A stretch of 63,750 bases of DNA. It comes from CAZHWR01 sp964536085 (GTDB taxonomy: Bacteria > Bacillota > Clostridia > Oscillospirales > Ruminococcaceae). Shown piece by piece: positions 1 to 8,498 of the stretch (the first letter of the stretch is position 1; every line of letters begins with the position of its first letter). The notes below the pieces were generated by a model, which did not search any database, was not told where the DNA came from, and saw only the letters and a program-made list of their open reading frames with translations. Both the position numbers and the translations under genes were made by a program. The stretch covers positions 1 through 63,750 of the forward strand of contig CAZHWR010000005.1 in the NCBI GenBank assembly GCA_964536085.1, in the 5' to 3' direction.

Positions 1-497
1 TGCCTGAAATCAGCATCATAGTGCCGGTTTACAAGGCGGAAACAAAGGATTATGTAAAAAGCAACGGCGAACTTATAAATCGGATGATATCCGAAGGACA
101 TATTGTAGGAAATCATTCGTGGAGCCATCCGTCAATGCCGGAACTGACGACCGAAAAGGCACAGGAGGAAATCACAAAGCTCCACGATTACGTAAAGAAA
201 AATTTCAACTACACAATGACGTTGTTCAGACCGCCTATGGGCGAATTTTCCGAAAAATCTCTTGCGGTAACAAAACAAGCCGGATACAAAAGCATTTTCT
301 GGAGCTTTGCGTACAAGGATTGGGTTACCGATTCACAGCCTGATAAAAACGAAGCGCTGAGCAAGGTTATTAAATGCCTGCATCCGGGGGCAATATATCT
401 TTTGCACGCGGTTTCAAAAACAAACACCGAAATATTGAGCGATTTTATCGACAAGGCCCGGCAGGAGGGCTATGAAGTGGCGGATTTTGATTTATAA
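1..497 (+). CDS. PdaA-type polysaccharide deacetylase, 5'-truncated and with a foreign-looking N-terminus
   Basis: The frame runs off the left edge. From about base 42 onward the protein matches the C-terminal two thirds of PdaA-type (delta-lactam) peptidoglycan N-acetylmuramic acid deacetylases. Visible are the zinc-ligand motif NHSWSH, the RPPMGEFSE motif and the terminal YLLHAVS histidine motif. The family's first catalytic Asp motif is missing. The codons before that, with an ATG completed by one base outside the window, read PEISIIVPVYKAE, which is the classic start of a family 2 glycosyltransferase. The two halves are in frame, but the join is not a known domain architecture, so a contig-end chimera is suspected. 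PdaA enzymes act outside the membrane on spore cortex peptidoglycan. The deacetylase assignment is firm; the gene's integrity is not. Confidence 0.8.
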   Translation, partial: PEISIIVPVYKAETKDYVKSNGELINRMISEGHIVGNHSWSHPSMPELTTEKAQEEITKLHDYVKKNFNYTMTLFRPPMGEFSEKSLAVTKQAGYKSIFWSFAYKDWVTDSQPDKNEALSKVIKCLHPGAIYLLHAVSKTNTEILSDFIDKARQEGYEVADFDL

Positions 498-528
498 AAT
501 TTAAATTCGCATTGATGATATAAAATAC

Positions 529-563
529 GGCGGAGAATTACGATTTTTTCGTATTCTGCCGCC
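529..563 (+). terminator. hairpin after the deacetylase gene
   Basis: GGCGGAGAATTACG pairs with CGTATTCTGCCGCC around a T-rich loop, with one bulged base. There is no clean T tract after it (TGTAATATTTTC), so it is only a possible terminator. It lies between the deacetylase stop and the tRNA promoter. Confidence 0.4.
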
Positions 564-598
564 TGTAATATTTTCGACTGATTTTTTAAATTTTAATA

Positions 599-627
599 TT
601 GACTAAACACAAAGTGTGTTGTATAAT
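599..627 (+). promoter_or_regulatory. sigma-A-type promoter of tRNA-Thr
   Basis: TTGACT at 599-604 and TATAAT at 622-627 are separated by exactly 17 bases. The predicted transcript starts about 15 bases before the mature tRNA. Read directly from the sequence. Confidence 0.85.
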
Positions 628-649
628 ATAAAAGCTGCAATTTGCAAAT

Positions 650-725
650 GCTGCTATGGCTCAGTAGGCAGAGCACGTCCTTGGTAAGGACGAGGTCACC
701 GGTTCGAATCCGGTTAGCAGCTCCA
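650..725 (+). tRNA. tRNA-Thr (anticodon GGT)
   Basis: The cloverleaf folds by eye: acceptor stem GCTGCTA/TAGCAGC, D arm GCTC/GAGC, anticodon stem CGTCC/GGACG with loop TTGGTAA (anticodon GGT, reads ACC/ACU), T stem ACCGG/CCGGT with loop TTCGAAT, discriminator T and an encoded CCA end. It is a single isolated tRNA gene with its own promoter and terminator. Confidence 0.97.
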
Positions 726-726
726 T

Positions 727-757
727 AAAAGGACTCCACTTTGGTGGAGTCCTTTTT
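727..757 (+). terminator. intrinsic terminator of tRNA-Thr
   Basis: AAAGGACTCCAC and GTGGAGTCCTTT form a near-perfect stem with a short loop, followed directly by a T run. It begins 2-5 bases after the tRNA CCA end. Confidence 0.92.
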
Positions 758-803
758 TGTACCAAATTTCCTTACGGCTTTAAAACGTATGCCAAACAAC
801 GGC

Positions 804-832
804 TTTACAAATTTTGACTGTTGAGGTATACT
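804..832 (+). promoter_or_regulatory. promoter of panBCD
   Basis: TTTACA at 804-809, 17-base spacer, TATACT at 827-832. The predicted start near 839 leaves a short leader of about 65 bases before panB, with no recognisable riboswitch. Confidence 0.65.
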
Positions 833-905
833 TTATTTTAAACACTTAAATTTTATTTTGCCGATTCGCAGATCAGCATACGGCTTTGACAAGGAAATGA
901 TATAT

Positions 906-1733
906 ATGAAAAACACAGTACTGACATTTGCAAAAGCAAAACAAAACGGTGAAAAAATATCCATGCTTACAGCGTACGATTACACAACCGCACAGCTTAT
1001 CGACGCTTCAGGCGTGGATTCGATTTTGGTAGGGGATTCTTTAGGAAACGTCATGCTCGGATACGATGATACGACGCGCGTCACTATGGAGGACATGATA
1101 CACCACACAAAAGCGGTCGCAAGGGGAACAAAGCGCGCGATGGTCATTGCCGATATGCCGTTTATGTCTTACCAAACGGGCGTTTACGACGCTGTTGTGA
1201 ATGCAGGTCGGCTTGTCCAGGAGGGTCGTGCGAACGCCGTGAAGCTGGAGGGCGGCGCCGAAGTCAGCGAACAGATAAAAGCTATAACCGAAGCCGGCAT
1301 CCCGGTTTGCGCGCATATCGGACTAACTCCGCAGGCAATAAACGCACTGGGAGGAAACCGCGTTCAGGGCAAAACCGAGCAGGCGGCAAAAAAACTGCTG
1401 GAGGACGCTCTTGCAATCGAAAAAGCCGGAGCGTTCGCCGTAGTCGTCGAAGCAGTTCCGGAAAAGCTGGCAACGTTTATAACTCAAAAGCTAACGATAC
1501 CTACAATCGGCATAGGAGCGGGCAATGGCTGCGACGGCCAAGTCTTGGTTTATCAGGACATGCTCGGTATGTTTCCTGATTACACGCCGAAGTTTGTCAA
1601 AAAATTTGCCAACATCGGAGAAATGATGACAGAGGCTTTCAAGCAATATAACGCGGAAGTAAAAAGCACTGCGTTTCCCGCCGAAGAACACACATTTAAA
1701 ATCGATGAAGAAATCATAAAAAAGCTGTATTAA
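906..1733 (+). CDS. panB: 3-methyl-2-oxobutanoate hydroxymethyltransferase
   Basis: First committed enzyme of pantothenate synthesis: transfers a hydroxymethyl group from 5,10-methylene-tetrahydrofolate to 2-oxoisovalerate, giving ketopantoate. The protein is 275 residues, the normal PanB length, with the family hallmarks MLTAYDYTTAQLID, VGDSLGNVMLGY (metal-binding Asp) and IPTIGIGAGNGCDGQVLV. I place the start at ATG 906, preceded by AAGGAA with a 9-base gap, rather than at a further upstream alternative start codon. It is the first gene of the tight panB-panC-panD operon, followed by panC after 31 bases. Cytoplasmic. The assignment is very secure. Confidence 0.97.
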   Translation: MKNTVLTFAKAKQNGEKISMLTAYDYTTAQLIDASGVDSILVGDSLGNVMLGYDDTTRVTMEDMIHHTKAVARGTKRAMVIADMPFMSYQTGVYDAVVNAGRLVQEGRANAVKLEGGAEVSEQIKAITEAGIPVCAHIGLTPQAINALGGNRVQGKTEQAAKKLLEDALAIEKAGAFAVVVEAVPEKLATFITQKLTIPTIGIGAGNGCDGQVLVYQDMLGMFPDYTPKFVKKFANIGEMMTEAFKQYNAEVKSTAFPAEEHTFKIDEEIIKKLY

Positions 1734-1764
1734 TAACAGCTTATATTTAAAGGCTGATAGTATT

Positions 1765-2610
1765 ATGAAAACAGTACATACGATTAACGAAGTAATACAA
1801 CAGGTCGCCGAGTGGCGGGCGCAGGGAGCGACGGTCGGGCTTGTGCCGACTATGGGCTATCTGCACGAAGGGCATCAAAGCCTGATAGCCCGATCGGTTT
1901 CAGAAAACAACAAAACGGTAGTCAGCGTATTTGTAAATCCCATGCAGTTTGCGCCGTCGGAGGACCTTGAAAGCTATCCCAGAGATTTGGCGGCGGATGA
2001 AAAGCTGTGCGAAGCTTCGGGCGCGGACTTGATTTTTAACCCAGAGCCTCAGGAAATGTATTCAGACGGTTTTTGCTCGTATATCAACATGGACGGTCCC
2101 TCTCAGGGACTTTGTGCAAAAACCCGTCCTACGCATTTCAAAGGCGTGTGCACGGTGGTTGGAAAGCTGTTTAACATTGTTTTACCAGACAGGGCGTATT
2201 TCGGTCAAAAAGACGCTCAGCAGCTGGCAGTTATCAAAAGAATGGTTAAAGACCTGAACTTTTCGGTTAAGGTTATAGGCTGTCCGATAATACGCGAGGA
2301 CGACGGGCTTGCCAAAAGCTCGCGCAACACGTATTTGAACGAACAGGAAAGAAAAGCGGCGCTGATATTGAGCAAAACGCTTAAAATGGGGCAGGAGCTT
2401 ATCAAAAGCGGCACGACTGATTCGTCCGAACTGATAAGCGCAATGGAAGAAAATATCAAAACCGAGCCGCTTGCAAAAATCGATTATATTGAAATCGTCG
2501 GTGCGGACGACATGCAGCCAAAAACGGTTATTGACGGCAACACACTGGTAGCGATGGCTGTTTATATCGGAAAAACGAGGCTTATTGACAATTTTATCGT
2601 AGAGGATTAA
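1765..2610 (+). CDS. panC: pantoate--beta-alanine ligase (pantothenate synthetase)
   Basis: Joins pantoate and beta-alanine using ATP to make pantothenate. The protein is 281 residues. Near the N-terminus it shows VPTMGYLHEGHQSLI with the HxGH ATP-binding motif, then VFVNPMQF, the YFGQKDAQQL motif, and the KMSKS-like region around EDDGLAKSSRN, all diagnostic of PanC. ATG 1765 follows an AAAGG site. It lies between panB and panD and depends on both for its substrates, so the three genes form one functional unit. Confidence 0.97.
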   Translation: MKTVHTINEVIQQVAEWRAQGATVGLVPTMGYLHEGHQSLIARSVSENNKTVVSVFVNPMQFAPSEDLESYPRDLAADEKLCEASGADLIFNPEPQEMYSDGFCSYINMDGPSQGLCAKTRPTHFKGVCTVVGKLFNIVLPDRAYFGQKDAQQLAVIKRMVKDLNFSVKVIGCPIIREDDGLAKSSRNTYLNEQERKAALILSKTLKMGQELIKSGTTDSSELISAMEENIKTEPLAKIDYIEIVGADDMQPKTVIDGNTLVAMAVYIGKTRLIDNFIVED

Positions 2611-2623
2611 AGGAGTATGCGCA

Positions 2624-3016
2624 GTGTTAGTTAACATGCTTAAAGGAAAAATCCACCGCGCCACTGTATCGCAGGCGGAGCTCGACTACGTAGGCAGCAT
2701 AACGGTGGACGAGGATCTGCTCGCCGCCGCAGGAATACACGAATACGAGCAGGTGCAGGTAGTCGATATCAACAACGGAAGCCGATTCGAAACCTATACC
2801 ATAGCCGGTGAAAAGGGAAGCGGGCTTGTTTGCTTGAACGGAGCGGCGGCACGCAAGGTGCAGCCGGGCGACAAGATTATAATCATGGCATACGCGCTTA
2901 TGAGCGGCGAGGAAGCGGACGGTTTTGCGCCGAATATTGTGTTTGTAGACGATGAAAACCGCATTATCAGAAAAACAAAATATGAAAAGCACGGAGCGTT
3001 AAAGGACATGCTTTGA
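2624..3016 (+). CDS. panD: aspartate 1-decarboxylase proenzyme
   Basis: Makes beta-alanine from aspartate for pantothenate synthase. It is a pyruvoyl enzyme made by self-cleavage between Gly24 and Ser25, and the sequence DYVGSITVD puts Gly24-Ser25 exactly there if translation begins at GTG 2624. That GTG has AGGAG 8 bases upstream. An internal ATG at 2636 would shift the cleavage site. The length of 130 residues is typical. Last gene of panBCD, followed by a strong terminator shared with the convergent gene on the other strand. Confidence 0.97.
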   Translation: MLVNMLKGKIHRATVSQAELDYVGSITVDEDLLAAAGIHEYEQVQVVDINNGSRFETYTIAGEKGSGLVCLNGAAARKVQPGDKIIIMAYALMSGEEADGFAPNIVFVDDENRIIRKTKYEKHGALKDML

Positions 3017-3052
3017 TTGCATGTCGGCTGACACAAGAATATTATGTACAGA

Positions 3053-3090
3053 AAAAACGGTTGCGGAATGGTTCCGCAGCCGTTTTTGAA
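3053..3090. terminator. terminator between panD and the convergent polyvalent-protein gene
   Basis: AAAAACGGTTGCGGAA pairs with TTCCGCAGCCGTTTTT with one G-T wobble and a 3-base loop. A and T tracts on both sides mean it can act on both strands; the gene on the minus strand stops at 3105. Confidence 0.9.
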
Positions 3091-3104
3091 ATTATAGCGG
3101 TATA

Positions 3105-6100
3105 TTACGTTTTATCCAAAACCGAGGACTGCTCTATAACCGCTTTTGTAACAGTGGATAACGCTTTAACCGCGCTTTCCATCGTAACGTCTTTGTCGTT
3201 GGCTATATACTCAAACACATACGTTATGTTCTTTTTAAGCTGTTGCAAATCATAATCGCTGTTATACTCGCGGAGCATACTTCTCGCGACCTTTTCCACA
3301 GCTTTTTGGCTGACCTTATGCCCTTTGGTTAGCTTAAATTCCTGCCGCAGATTCTCGTTTATCTTTTTGAGCTTCTCGTTTTCCTCTAAAAGCTGTTTGC
3401 TGTCAATTTCGGACGTTTCTTTAAGAGAATATTTATTGCCTTTTTGCGATATATTATCCTGTGTAGAGTTTTCTTTTTCGGCGGCTTCAAATGCGGCTTG
3501 CATTGCTGTTTTACCGCCTTTATTGCCGAACGAAATTTCACCCTTGACATTTTTGTCAACGTATGTTACTCTACCTATAGAACCGTAGTTGGTTACCCCT
3601 GTCGGCAATTGCAGCCTTAAGGCCTGAAACCAACTATCGGTTCTATTTTTATTTGGGTCAATATACAATATCTCGCTTGTATCAATAAGGTTTTGCGCGC
3701 CTCTGCTGTAAACGCTCGCAACTTTTATAAAGTCTTGTATACGTCCGTTCGGCTTTAGCTCCAAAGCAGCAAGCACAGGTTTTCCGCTGTCGTCAACCAG
3801 TTCACCGAACATAGTAACACGGTTTGTAACCGTTTTTGACTGCATTATTATAATAGGTTTTTCAAGTATATTCGGAACTTGCTTTATGATACTGTCTGTC
3901 ATTTCAGTATGTTTGTTTTTGATTTTCAGTATTTTTGCTTTATCCCAATATATTTTACTTGGATTAACCCCTATACTCATTAATGCATCTGATGTTGTGC
4001 CTATTCTAAAATATCCGCCGCTTGTTTTTTTATCCCATGAATCGTATTCTTCTTCAAACTTTGGATTAATACTGTATTTTGCCTGATTATCGATATCATT
4101 TGTTCCCGAATAATTTTCTCTTGTTTGCTTTAGCGCGGAATCGACCATATCGGCAAGCTTGTTAAGAGCTTTTTGATTTTCTTTAAGCACACTGACCTCG
4201 CCGTACCTCCCTGCAATGCTTGCAAGCATTTTTCTGAGCTTTGCAATAACATTCTTCATGCCGTCAACAAATTTCTGCACGGTGGTTTTGTCGCCCTCAC
4301 GCACAAAACGCTCAACAAAGTCCTTATTTGCGGTTAAGCTCATCAGTGAATTGGCGCAAAGCTCCTCTACTGCTCCCGCATAATCTGTTTCATACCTTGA
4401 TTTTATCTGCTCTACTCTCGCTTTAAAATCAAATTCGGGATCCTTTAGCAGCTCGTCTATAATAAAGCTCTGTATATCCTGTGCCGCTGTAGGGTTCCAC
4501 TCCTTAACATAGTGATACGCCTCGTGCAGAGCATAAGCGGGCAATGCGTTGTCAAGCGCATTTGCGGAAAGCTGGATGTTGTTGCCGCTTATATACACTC
4601 CGTTCGCCGTGTCGTCGGCAATGCTGTCAACGATTTCAATGTTCAAGCCGTATGTATTTGCAAACGCCCGAAGCACGCGCACATGGTCTAAATCTATCTT
4701 TGCTTTTGAACTGTTTGTATAGCTTCCCCGGGCTTTCCTTGTATCGCCGTCTTTTTGCATTTCAATACGCGCGGATTTATCGGAAAGCTGCTTTTTATAA
4801 ACTTCGTTTCCCGCCCTGCTTGCCGCTTTGAGCGCGCCCGACGCTTTAAAATCGGAATATCCCGCCGAGCGTTTCATAATGCGTTCAATTTGATTTTCGG
4901 TAAATCCCGCCTCGGAATACACGTAAGCTTCGTTAAACAGATCGCTGTAAATCTCTGCGGGCATATCGGTCTTTTCATACGCATTTTTAAATTCCCGCGC
5001 CGTTTTGCCGTCGTACTTATCCGCCGCTTTATCTATCGCCGCATTTTTTTGCCCTTTGTTGCGTATATTATCCTTGACGCCGTTTGTATTTTGTGTTACA
5101 TTGGTGTTAGAAGATGTGGGAGAAGCGAGAGCGTTTTTGGACGTATGCTCTTGGCTGTTAACAGCATGAGGCGCTCGCGTAACCGCATCTTTTTTATTCA
5201 CGTATGCGGTTGTTACCCATATTTTATTCCATTTATTAGGTGCAACAGCTTCAGCAACATACATTGTCCCATCAATTCTTTTACTATATTTTATGACTGG
5301 AGCCGGCTTGTTATCGGAACCGGGGTATGCACTTGTGTAAACGGGATTGCCGTTTTGATCTAATGCCTGCTCCACAGTATCATAATTTTCAAGAACATAT
5401 CCTATTCTTGCAACATCGGACGAATCGGACATTGTGCTGTCAGCCTCGCCGTTTGTTCCGTGCCTGTTCTCAATATGTTCAAAAGCATTTGTATTGATAT
5501 TATGCGTATAACCGTATGTAGTTAAGCCCAGCAAGTTATGAATATCGTTTACCTCGCGCTGTGAAACGTCTGATATTTTCAGTCGTTTAAACGGCGCGTT
5601 TTTATTTGCCCTGTACTCCTCCACAGCGGACTTTATGCGCGTATCGACGCTGTTTATAAACTCTTTTATTGTAGCGCGCTGTTTGGGCGTGTACTCGCTC
5701 ATAGAGCGAAACTCCAAGCCTGTAGATTTTTCAGAGGTCAGCTTGTTAAACTCATCGTCGGTAAAGCTTTCGCCCTCTTTAACTTTGTTTATCTCGGCTT
5801 TTATCTGCTGTACCTGTTCTTCGCCCGAGCCCGTCAAGGTAATGCCCGACTTTTTTTCAAACGCCGAACGCAGCGCGCCGTCGGTTACAACGCTTTCCAA
5901 GTCGCTTTGGGTTGCGTTGCCGGAGTAAATCTGTTCAAGCTTTGCGTTTGCGGCTTTTTGGGTCTGTTTATTTCCGGCATACTGCTCGCCGTTAAATATT
6001 CCGCTCATAACGCCGCCCGAAACTGCGCCGCCCAAAGCCGCCATACCGATATTTTTTGCAACGTCTATATTGGCGTGCTTTCTTGCTTCCTCCTCGCTCA

Positions 6101-6485
6101 TTCCCTGCGCGATATAGCTTTGAACGGATAAATTATAATTTGATAAATCGCCCATTATGATACTATCGGAAATAGTATTAGCAACCTCAGTTGCAAATTC
6201 TTCGGACGCTTCAATTCCCGCCTGCTTGAGCGAATAGGTCATATAGTAAATGTCGCAGTACCATTTGTAATAAAGCTCCGGGCGGTATGAATACGGATTT
6301 GAATTGTAAATTGCGCTCAAATTTGCGTTGGCAAGGTTAAATTCGCCGATGTAATATTTGTTAAAGGTGTCCGGCTCGATAAACATATATGGATTAAGCG
6401 AAGTTGTTCCGTCCGCGTTGTACCGCACGCCTTTATCGTTTCCGAACACGGTTACGCCGGTTTCGGAATCGGGATCGACAATCAT
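3105..6485 (-). CDS. large polyvalent phage/ICE-type protein, N-terminally truncated
   Basis: A 1126-residue multidomain protein of the kind carried by phages and conjugative elements and thought to be injected with their DNA. Residues about 300-440 (with AFEHIENRHG near 335-343) resemble a phage Barnase/EndoU/ColicinE5/RelE-like nuclease domain. Residues 600-720 resemble a zincin protease with HEAYHYV at 654-660 and a downstream AVEEL Glu at 705-709. Residues about 805-960 resemble the MuF C-terminal domain. A charged coiled-coil tail follows. No function is proven and the domain names are pattern-based. The reading frame continues as convincing protein (FAKYGNDSIIFLGGAVS) upstream of the first ATG until a stop near 6540, so the N-terminus has been lost. 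No other phage gene is nearby. Probably a remnant of an integrated element. Confidence 0.7.
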   Translation of the reverse strand: MIVDPDSETGVTVFGNDKGVRYNADGTTSLNPYMFIEPDTFNKYYIGEFNLANANLSAIYNSNPYSYRPELYYKWYCDIYYMTYSLKQAGIEASEEFATEVANTISDSIIMGDLSNYNLSVQSYIAQGMSEEEARKHANIDVAKNIGMAALGGAVSGGVMSGIFNGEQYAGNKQTQKAANAKLEQIYSGNATQSDLESVVTDGALRSAFEKKSGITLTGSGEEQVQQIKAEINKVKEGESFTDDEFNKLTSEKSTGLEFRSMSEYTPKQRATIKEFINSVDTRIKSAVEEYRANKNAPFKRLKISDVSQREVNDIHNLLGLTTYGYTHNINTNAFEHIENRHGTNGEADSTMSDSSDVARIGYVLENYDTVEQALDQNGNPVYTSAYPGSDNKPAPVIKYSKRIDGTMYVAEAVAPNKWNKIWVTTAYVNKKDAVTRAPHAVNSQEHTSKNALASPTSSNTNVTQNTNGVKDNIRNKGQKNAAIDKAADKYDGKTAREFKNAYEKTDMPAEIYSDLFNEAYVYSEAGFTENQIERIMKRSAGYSDFKASGALKAASRAGNEVYKKQLSDKSARIEMQKDGDTRKARGSYTNSSKAKIDLDHVRVLRAFANTYGLNIEIVDSIADDTANGVYISGNNIQLSANALDNALPAYALHEAYHYVKEWNPTAAQDIQSFIIDELLKDPEFDFKARVEQIKSRYETDYAGAVEELCANSLMSLTANKDFVERFVREGDKTTVQKFVDGMKNVIAKLRKMLASIAGRYGEVSVLKENQKALNKLADMVDSALKQTRENYSGTNDIDNQAKYSINPKFEEEYDSWDKKTSGGYFRIGTTSDALMSIGVNPSKIYWDKAKILKIKNKHTEMTDSIIKQVPNILEKPIIIMQSKTVTNRVTMFGELVDDSGKPVLAALELKPNGRIQDFIKVASVYSRGAQNLIDTSEILYIDPNKNRTDSWFQALRLQLPTGVTNYGSIGRVTYVDKNVKGEISFGNKGGKTAMQAAFEAAEKENSTQDNISQKGNKYSLKETSEIDSKQLLEENEKLKKINENLRQEFKLTKGHKVSQKAVEKVARSMLREYNSDYDLQQLKKNITYVFEYIANDKDVTMESAVKALSTVTKAVIEQSSVLDKT

Positions 6486-6571
6486 ACTGACGGCGCCGCC
6501 GAGAAAGATTATGGAATCGTTGCCGTATTTCGCAAATCACCATTATTCGACAAATACGTAAATGAAACTTG

Positions 6572-6600
6572 TTGATATTTAGACAAAATTGTTATATAAT
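6572..6600 (+). promoter_or_regulatory. promoter of the transglutaminase-like gene
   Basis: TTGATA at 6572-6577, 17-base spacer, TATAAT at 6595-6600, 46 bases before the start codon at 6647. It lies just past the point where the minus-strand polyvalent gene loses its frame. Confidence 0.75.
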
Positions 6601-6646
6601 TAAAATGATATCTATTGTTTGTCAGTCACTAGAAAGGAAGTAAATC

Positions 6647-8077
6647 ATGAAAAAATCAACTAGAATAACGGCGTTTATTCTTTTTATAAACATTATTTTA
6701 TCTGTTCTGCCATTTTATGCCGCAGCGGAAGGAAAACTTATTTCAAGCTGTGAAATCAGCATTTCGCAGGCAAGCTTTACATATACCGGCAGCCGGATAA
6801 CTCCTGACATTACCGTGCAGGACGGTGAAACCGTTTTGACCGAATATCTTGATTATACCAAGGAATATTTTAACAATATCGACATAGGAACGGCCTCGGT
6901 CACAATATACGGTATCGGCGAGTATTCAGGAAGCCAAACAATTCAGTTTAATATTGTCCTCGGTGCCCCTGTTGAGCTTATTTCTACCGCGGCGGCGCAA
7001 ACCTCAATAACGCTCGGATGGAGCAGTGTTACAGGAGCATACGGGTATGAAATAGAAAAATACAACGCTTCAAAAAATACTTTTATAAAGCTTGTGGATG
7101 TCAGCACTGCTGCTTACACAGACAAAGGCTTAAAAAAGGTTACAGCGTACCGCTACCGTATCCGCGCGTATGCAATAACGGGCGGCGTCAGAATATACGG
7201 CGGATATTCTTCTCAGCTTTGCGCTTATACAATTCCCAAGGCTCCTGTTTTAACGCTGAGCACAGGCAACAAAAAGGTTAAAACAAGCTGGAAAAAAAAT
7301 AGCACAGCGGACGGCTATGAAATTTACCGAGCTAAAAATATCGGATATATTTACGATTGGGAAAGCGGAGAATTTATCTTCTCCGGCGATTTTAAGCGCA
7401 TTAAAACGCTTTCTAATAAAATCAGCTTCGTTAATAAAAAACTGAAAAACAAAACTGCGTACTATTACAAAGTTCGCGCATATAAAATCATTTCAGGCGT
7501 TAAGGTATACAGCGAATTTTCAAATACCTTGTGTTCAACCGACGCAAATTCAAGACTTAATTACGCAAAGCTTAAATCACGAAAATCAATAAAGATGGTA
7601 AGCGCCCGCTCGGACGTTAAGAGCTGTAAAATAAGCATTTCTAAAAGCGACCGCAAAATAATGAAAAAATTTGCTAAAAAGCACTTCAAAATGGGAATGA
7701 CGCGCGCCGAAAAAGTGGAATATCTGCTGAGCTATATTCACAATAAAACCAACTACATAAAAACCTCGTCGCAATGGAACAAGATAAGCGGAAAGTCATA
7801 TGTTTACGATATCTTCAAACTGCATCTCGGGCAGTGCGCACAGTATAACGGCGCTTTGGCGATGTTTTTGGCGTATCTCGGGTACGACGCGCGTTTGGTC
7901 TGCGGCTACCGCGGAACCGCGTCCAATAAATGGAGCCACTATTGGTGCGAGATAAAAATCGACAGCGTTACATATCTCATGGAAGCGGGAAATAAAAAAG
8001 ACGGAGCATGGGGATTTAACTGCGTGCTTTACAGCGAAGCGGACGGAAAATATATTAAAAACGGGAAAAATTGTTGA
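6647..8077 (+). CDS. secreted protein with fibronectin type III-like domains and a transglutaminase-like C-terminus
   Basis: 476 residues. Residues 1-28 form a signal peptide (KKSTR, hydrophobic core, AAAEG cleavage region). About 33-104 is a beta-rich repeat common in clostridial surface proteins. About 106-195 and 198-295 are two FN3-like domains (APVELISTAAAQ and APVLTLSTGNKK starts). About 340-470 resembles a transglutaminase/protease core with Cys397 in GQCAQYNG, His431 in SHYWCEI and an acidic residue near 439-446 completing a possible triad. No LPXTG anchor is seen, so it is probably released or held loosely at the wall. Substrate unknown. AGAAAGGAAG precedes the ATG. It has its own promoter and terminator. 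Confidence 0.8.
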   Translation: MKKSTRITAFILFINIILSVLPFYAAAEGKLISSCEISISQASFTYTGSRITPDITVQDGETVLTEYLDYTKEYFNNIDIGTASVTIYGIGEYSGSQTIQFNIVLGAPVELISTAAAQTSITLGWSSVTGAYGYEIEKYNASKNTFIKLVDVSTAAYTDKGLKKVTAYRYRIRAYAITGGVRIYGGYSSQLCAYTIPKAPVLTLSTGNKKVKTSWKKNSTADGYEIYRAKNIGYIYDWESGEFIFSGDFKRIKTLSNKISFVNKKLKNKTAYYYKVRAYKIISGVKVYSEFSNTLCSTDANSRLNYAKLKSRKSIKMVSARSDVKSCKISISKSDRKIMKKFAKKHFKMGMTRAEKVEYLLSYIHNKTNYIKTSSQWNKISGKSYVYDIFKLHLGQCAQYNGALAMFLAYLGYDARLVCGYRGTASNKWSHYWCEIKIDSVTYLMEAGNKKDGAWGFNCVLYSEADGKYIKNGKNC

Positions 8078-8093
8078 TATTTACGGCGTATGA

Positions 8094-8127
8094 AAACCTG
8101 ACCGCCGAATAAACGGTCAGGTTTTTT
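8094..8127. terminator. intrinsic terminator, possibly bidirectional
   Basis: AACCTGACCG and CGGTCAGGTT form a perfect stem followed by a T run on the plus strand and a shorter one on the minus strand. It serves the transglutaminase-like gene and perhaps the small minus-strand gene that ends at 8180. Confidence 0.9.
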
Positions 8128-8179
8128 GTGCTTAGTTTGACTCATGAAAACGAACCATTTGTACCTGCGCTTTGTCCGT

Positions 8180-8377
8180 TTAAAACAGGCTTTCACTTAT
8201 ATCAACCGCCTGATCATATCTTTGTATTTCATCAGCTCGGCGATGAAGCTCTTGAGCGCTGTGAATATAAGCAGAGTACTCATGAAGCCGCATCTGCATT
8301 GCCGCGGGCAATGAAAGAAAATATTCCCGCGAGCTTTGGCTTGAATTTATTAAATCACGCAGATTATTATAATGCAA
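8180..8377 (-). CDS. small protein of unknown function with a TTG start
   Basis: 65 residues, helical and charged: DLINSSQSSREYFLSLP followed by a region rich in His, Glu and Arg. No membrane segment or Cys motif. The TTG at 8377 is preceded by AAAGGGGTGAT at good spacing, which supports translation. The composition looks like a true protein, and I have an impression of similar small clostridial proteins with the SREYFLSLP pattern, but I cannot name a family. It is divergent from trmB and shares no obvious promoter with it. Function unknown. Confidence 0.6.
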   Translation of the reverse strand: MHYNNLRDLINSSQSSREYFLSLPAAMQMRLHEYSAYIHSAQELHRRADEIQRYDQAVDISESLF

Positions 8378-8498
8378 ATCATCACCCCTTTAATATCGTT
8401 TGATAACGTCGGGAAAATATGCGTTCGGATGTTTCATTAACGCGGCAGTTGTGATACAATTGTAGATACAAAATACTTTTTAAGGAGCGGTGGCAATA

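Noticed and set aside
593..799. Antisense reading frame over the tRNA-Thr gene (contains RIRTGDLVLTK)
   Set aside because: This is the well-known spurious frame produced by the complement of a tRNA gene and its terminator; no ribosome site.
839..905. Riboswitch in the panB leader
   Set aside because: The leader is only about 65 bases and shows no hairpin or conserved motif.
4755..5363. Plus-strand 202-codon frame inside the polyvalent-protein gene
   Set aside because: Antisense shadow with repeated Cys, Arg and Phe and no start signal or family pattern.
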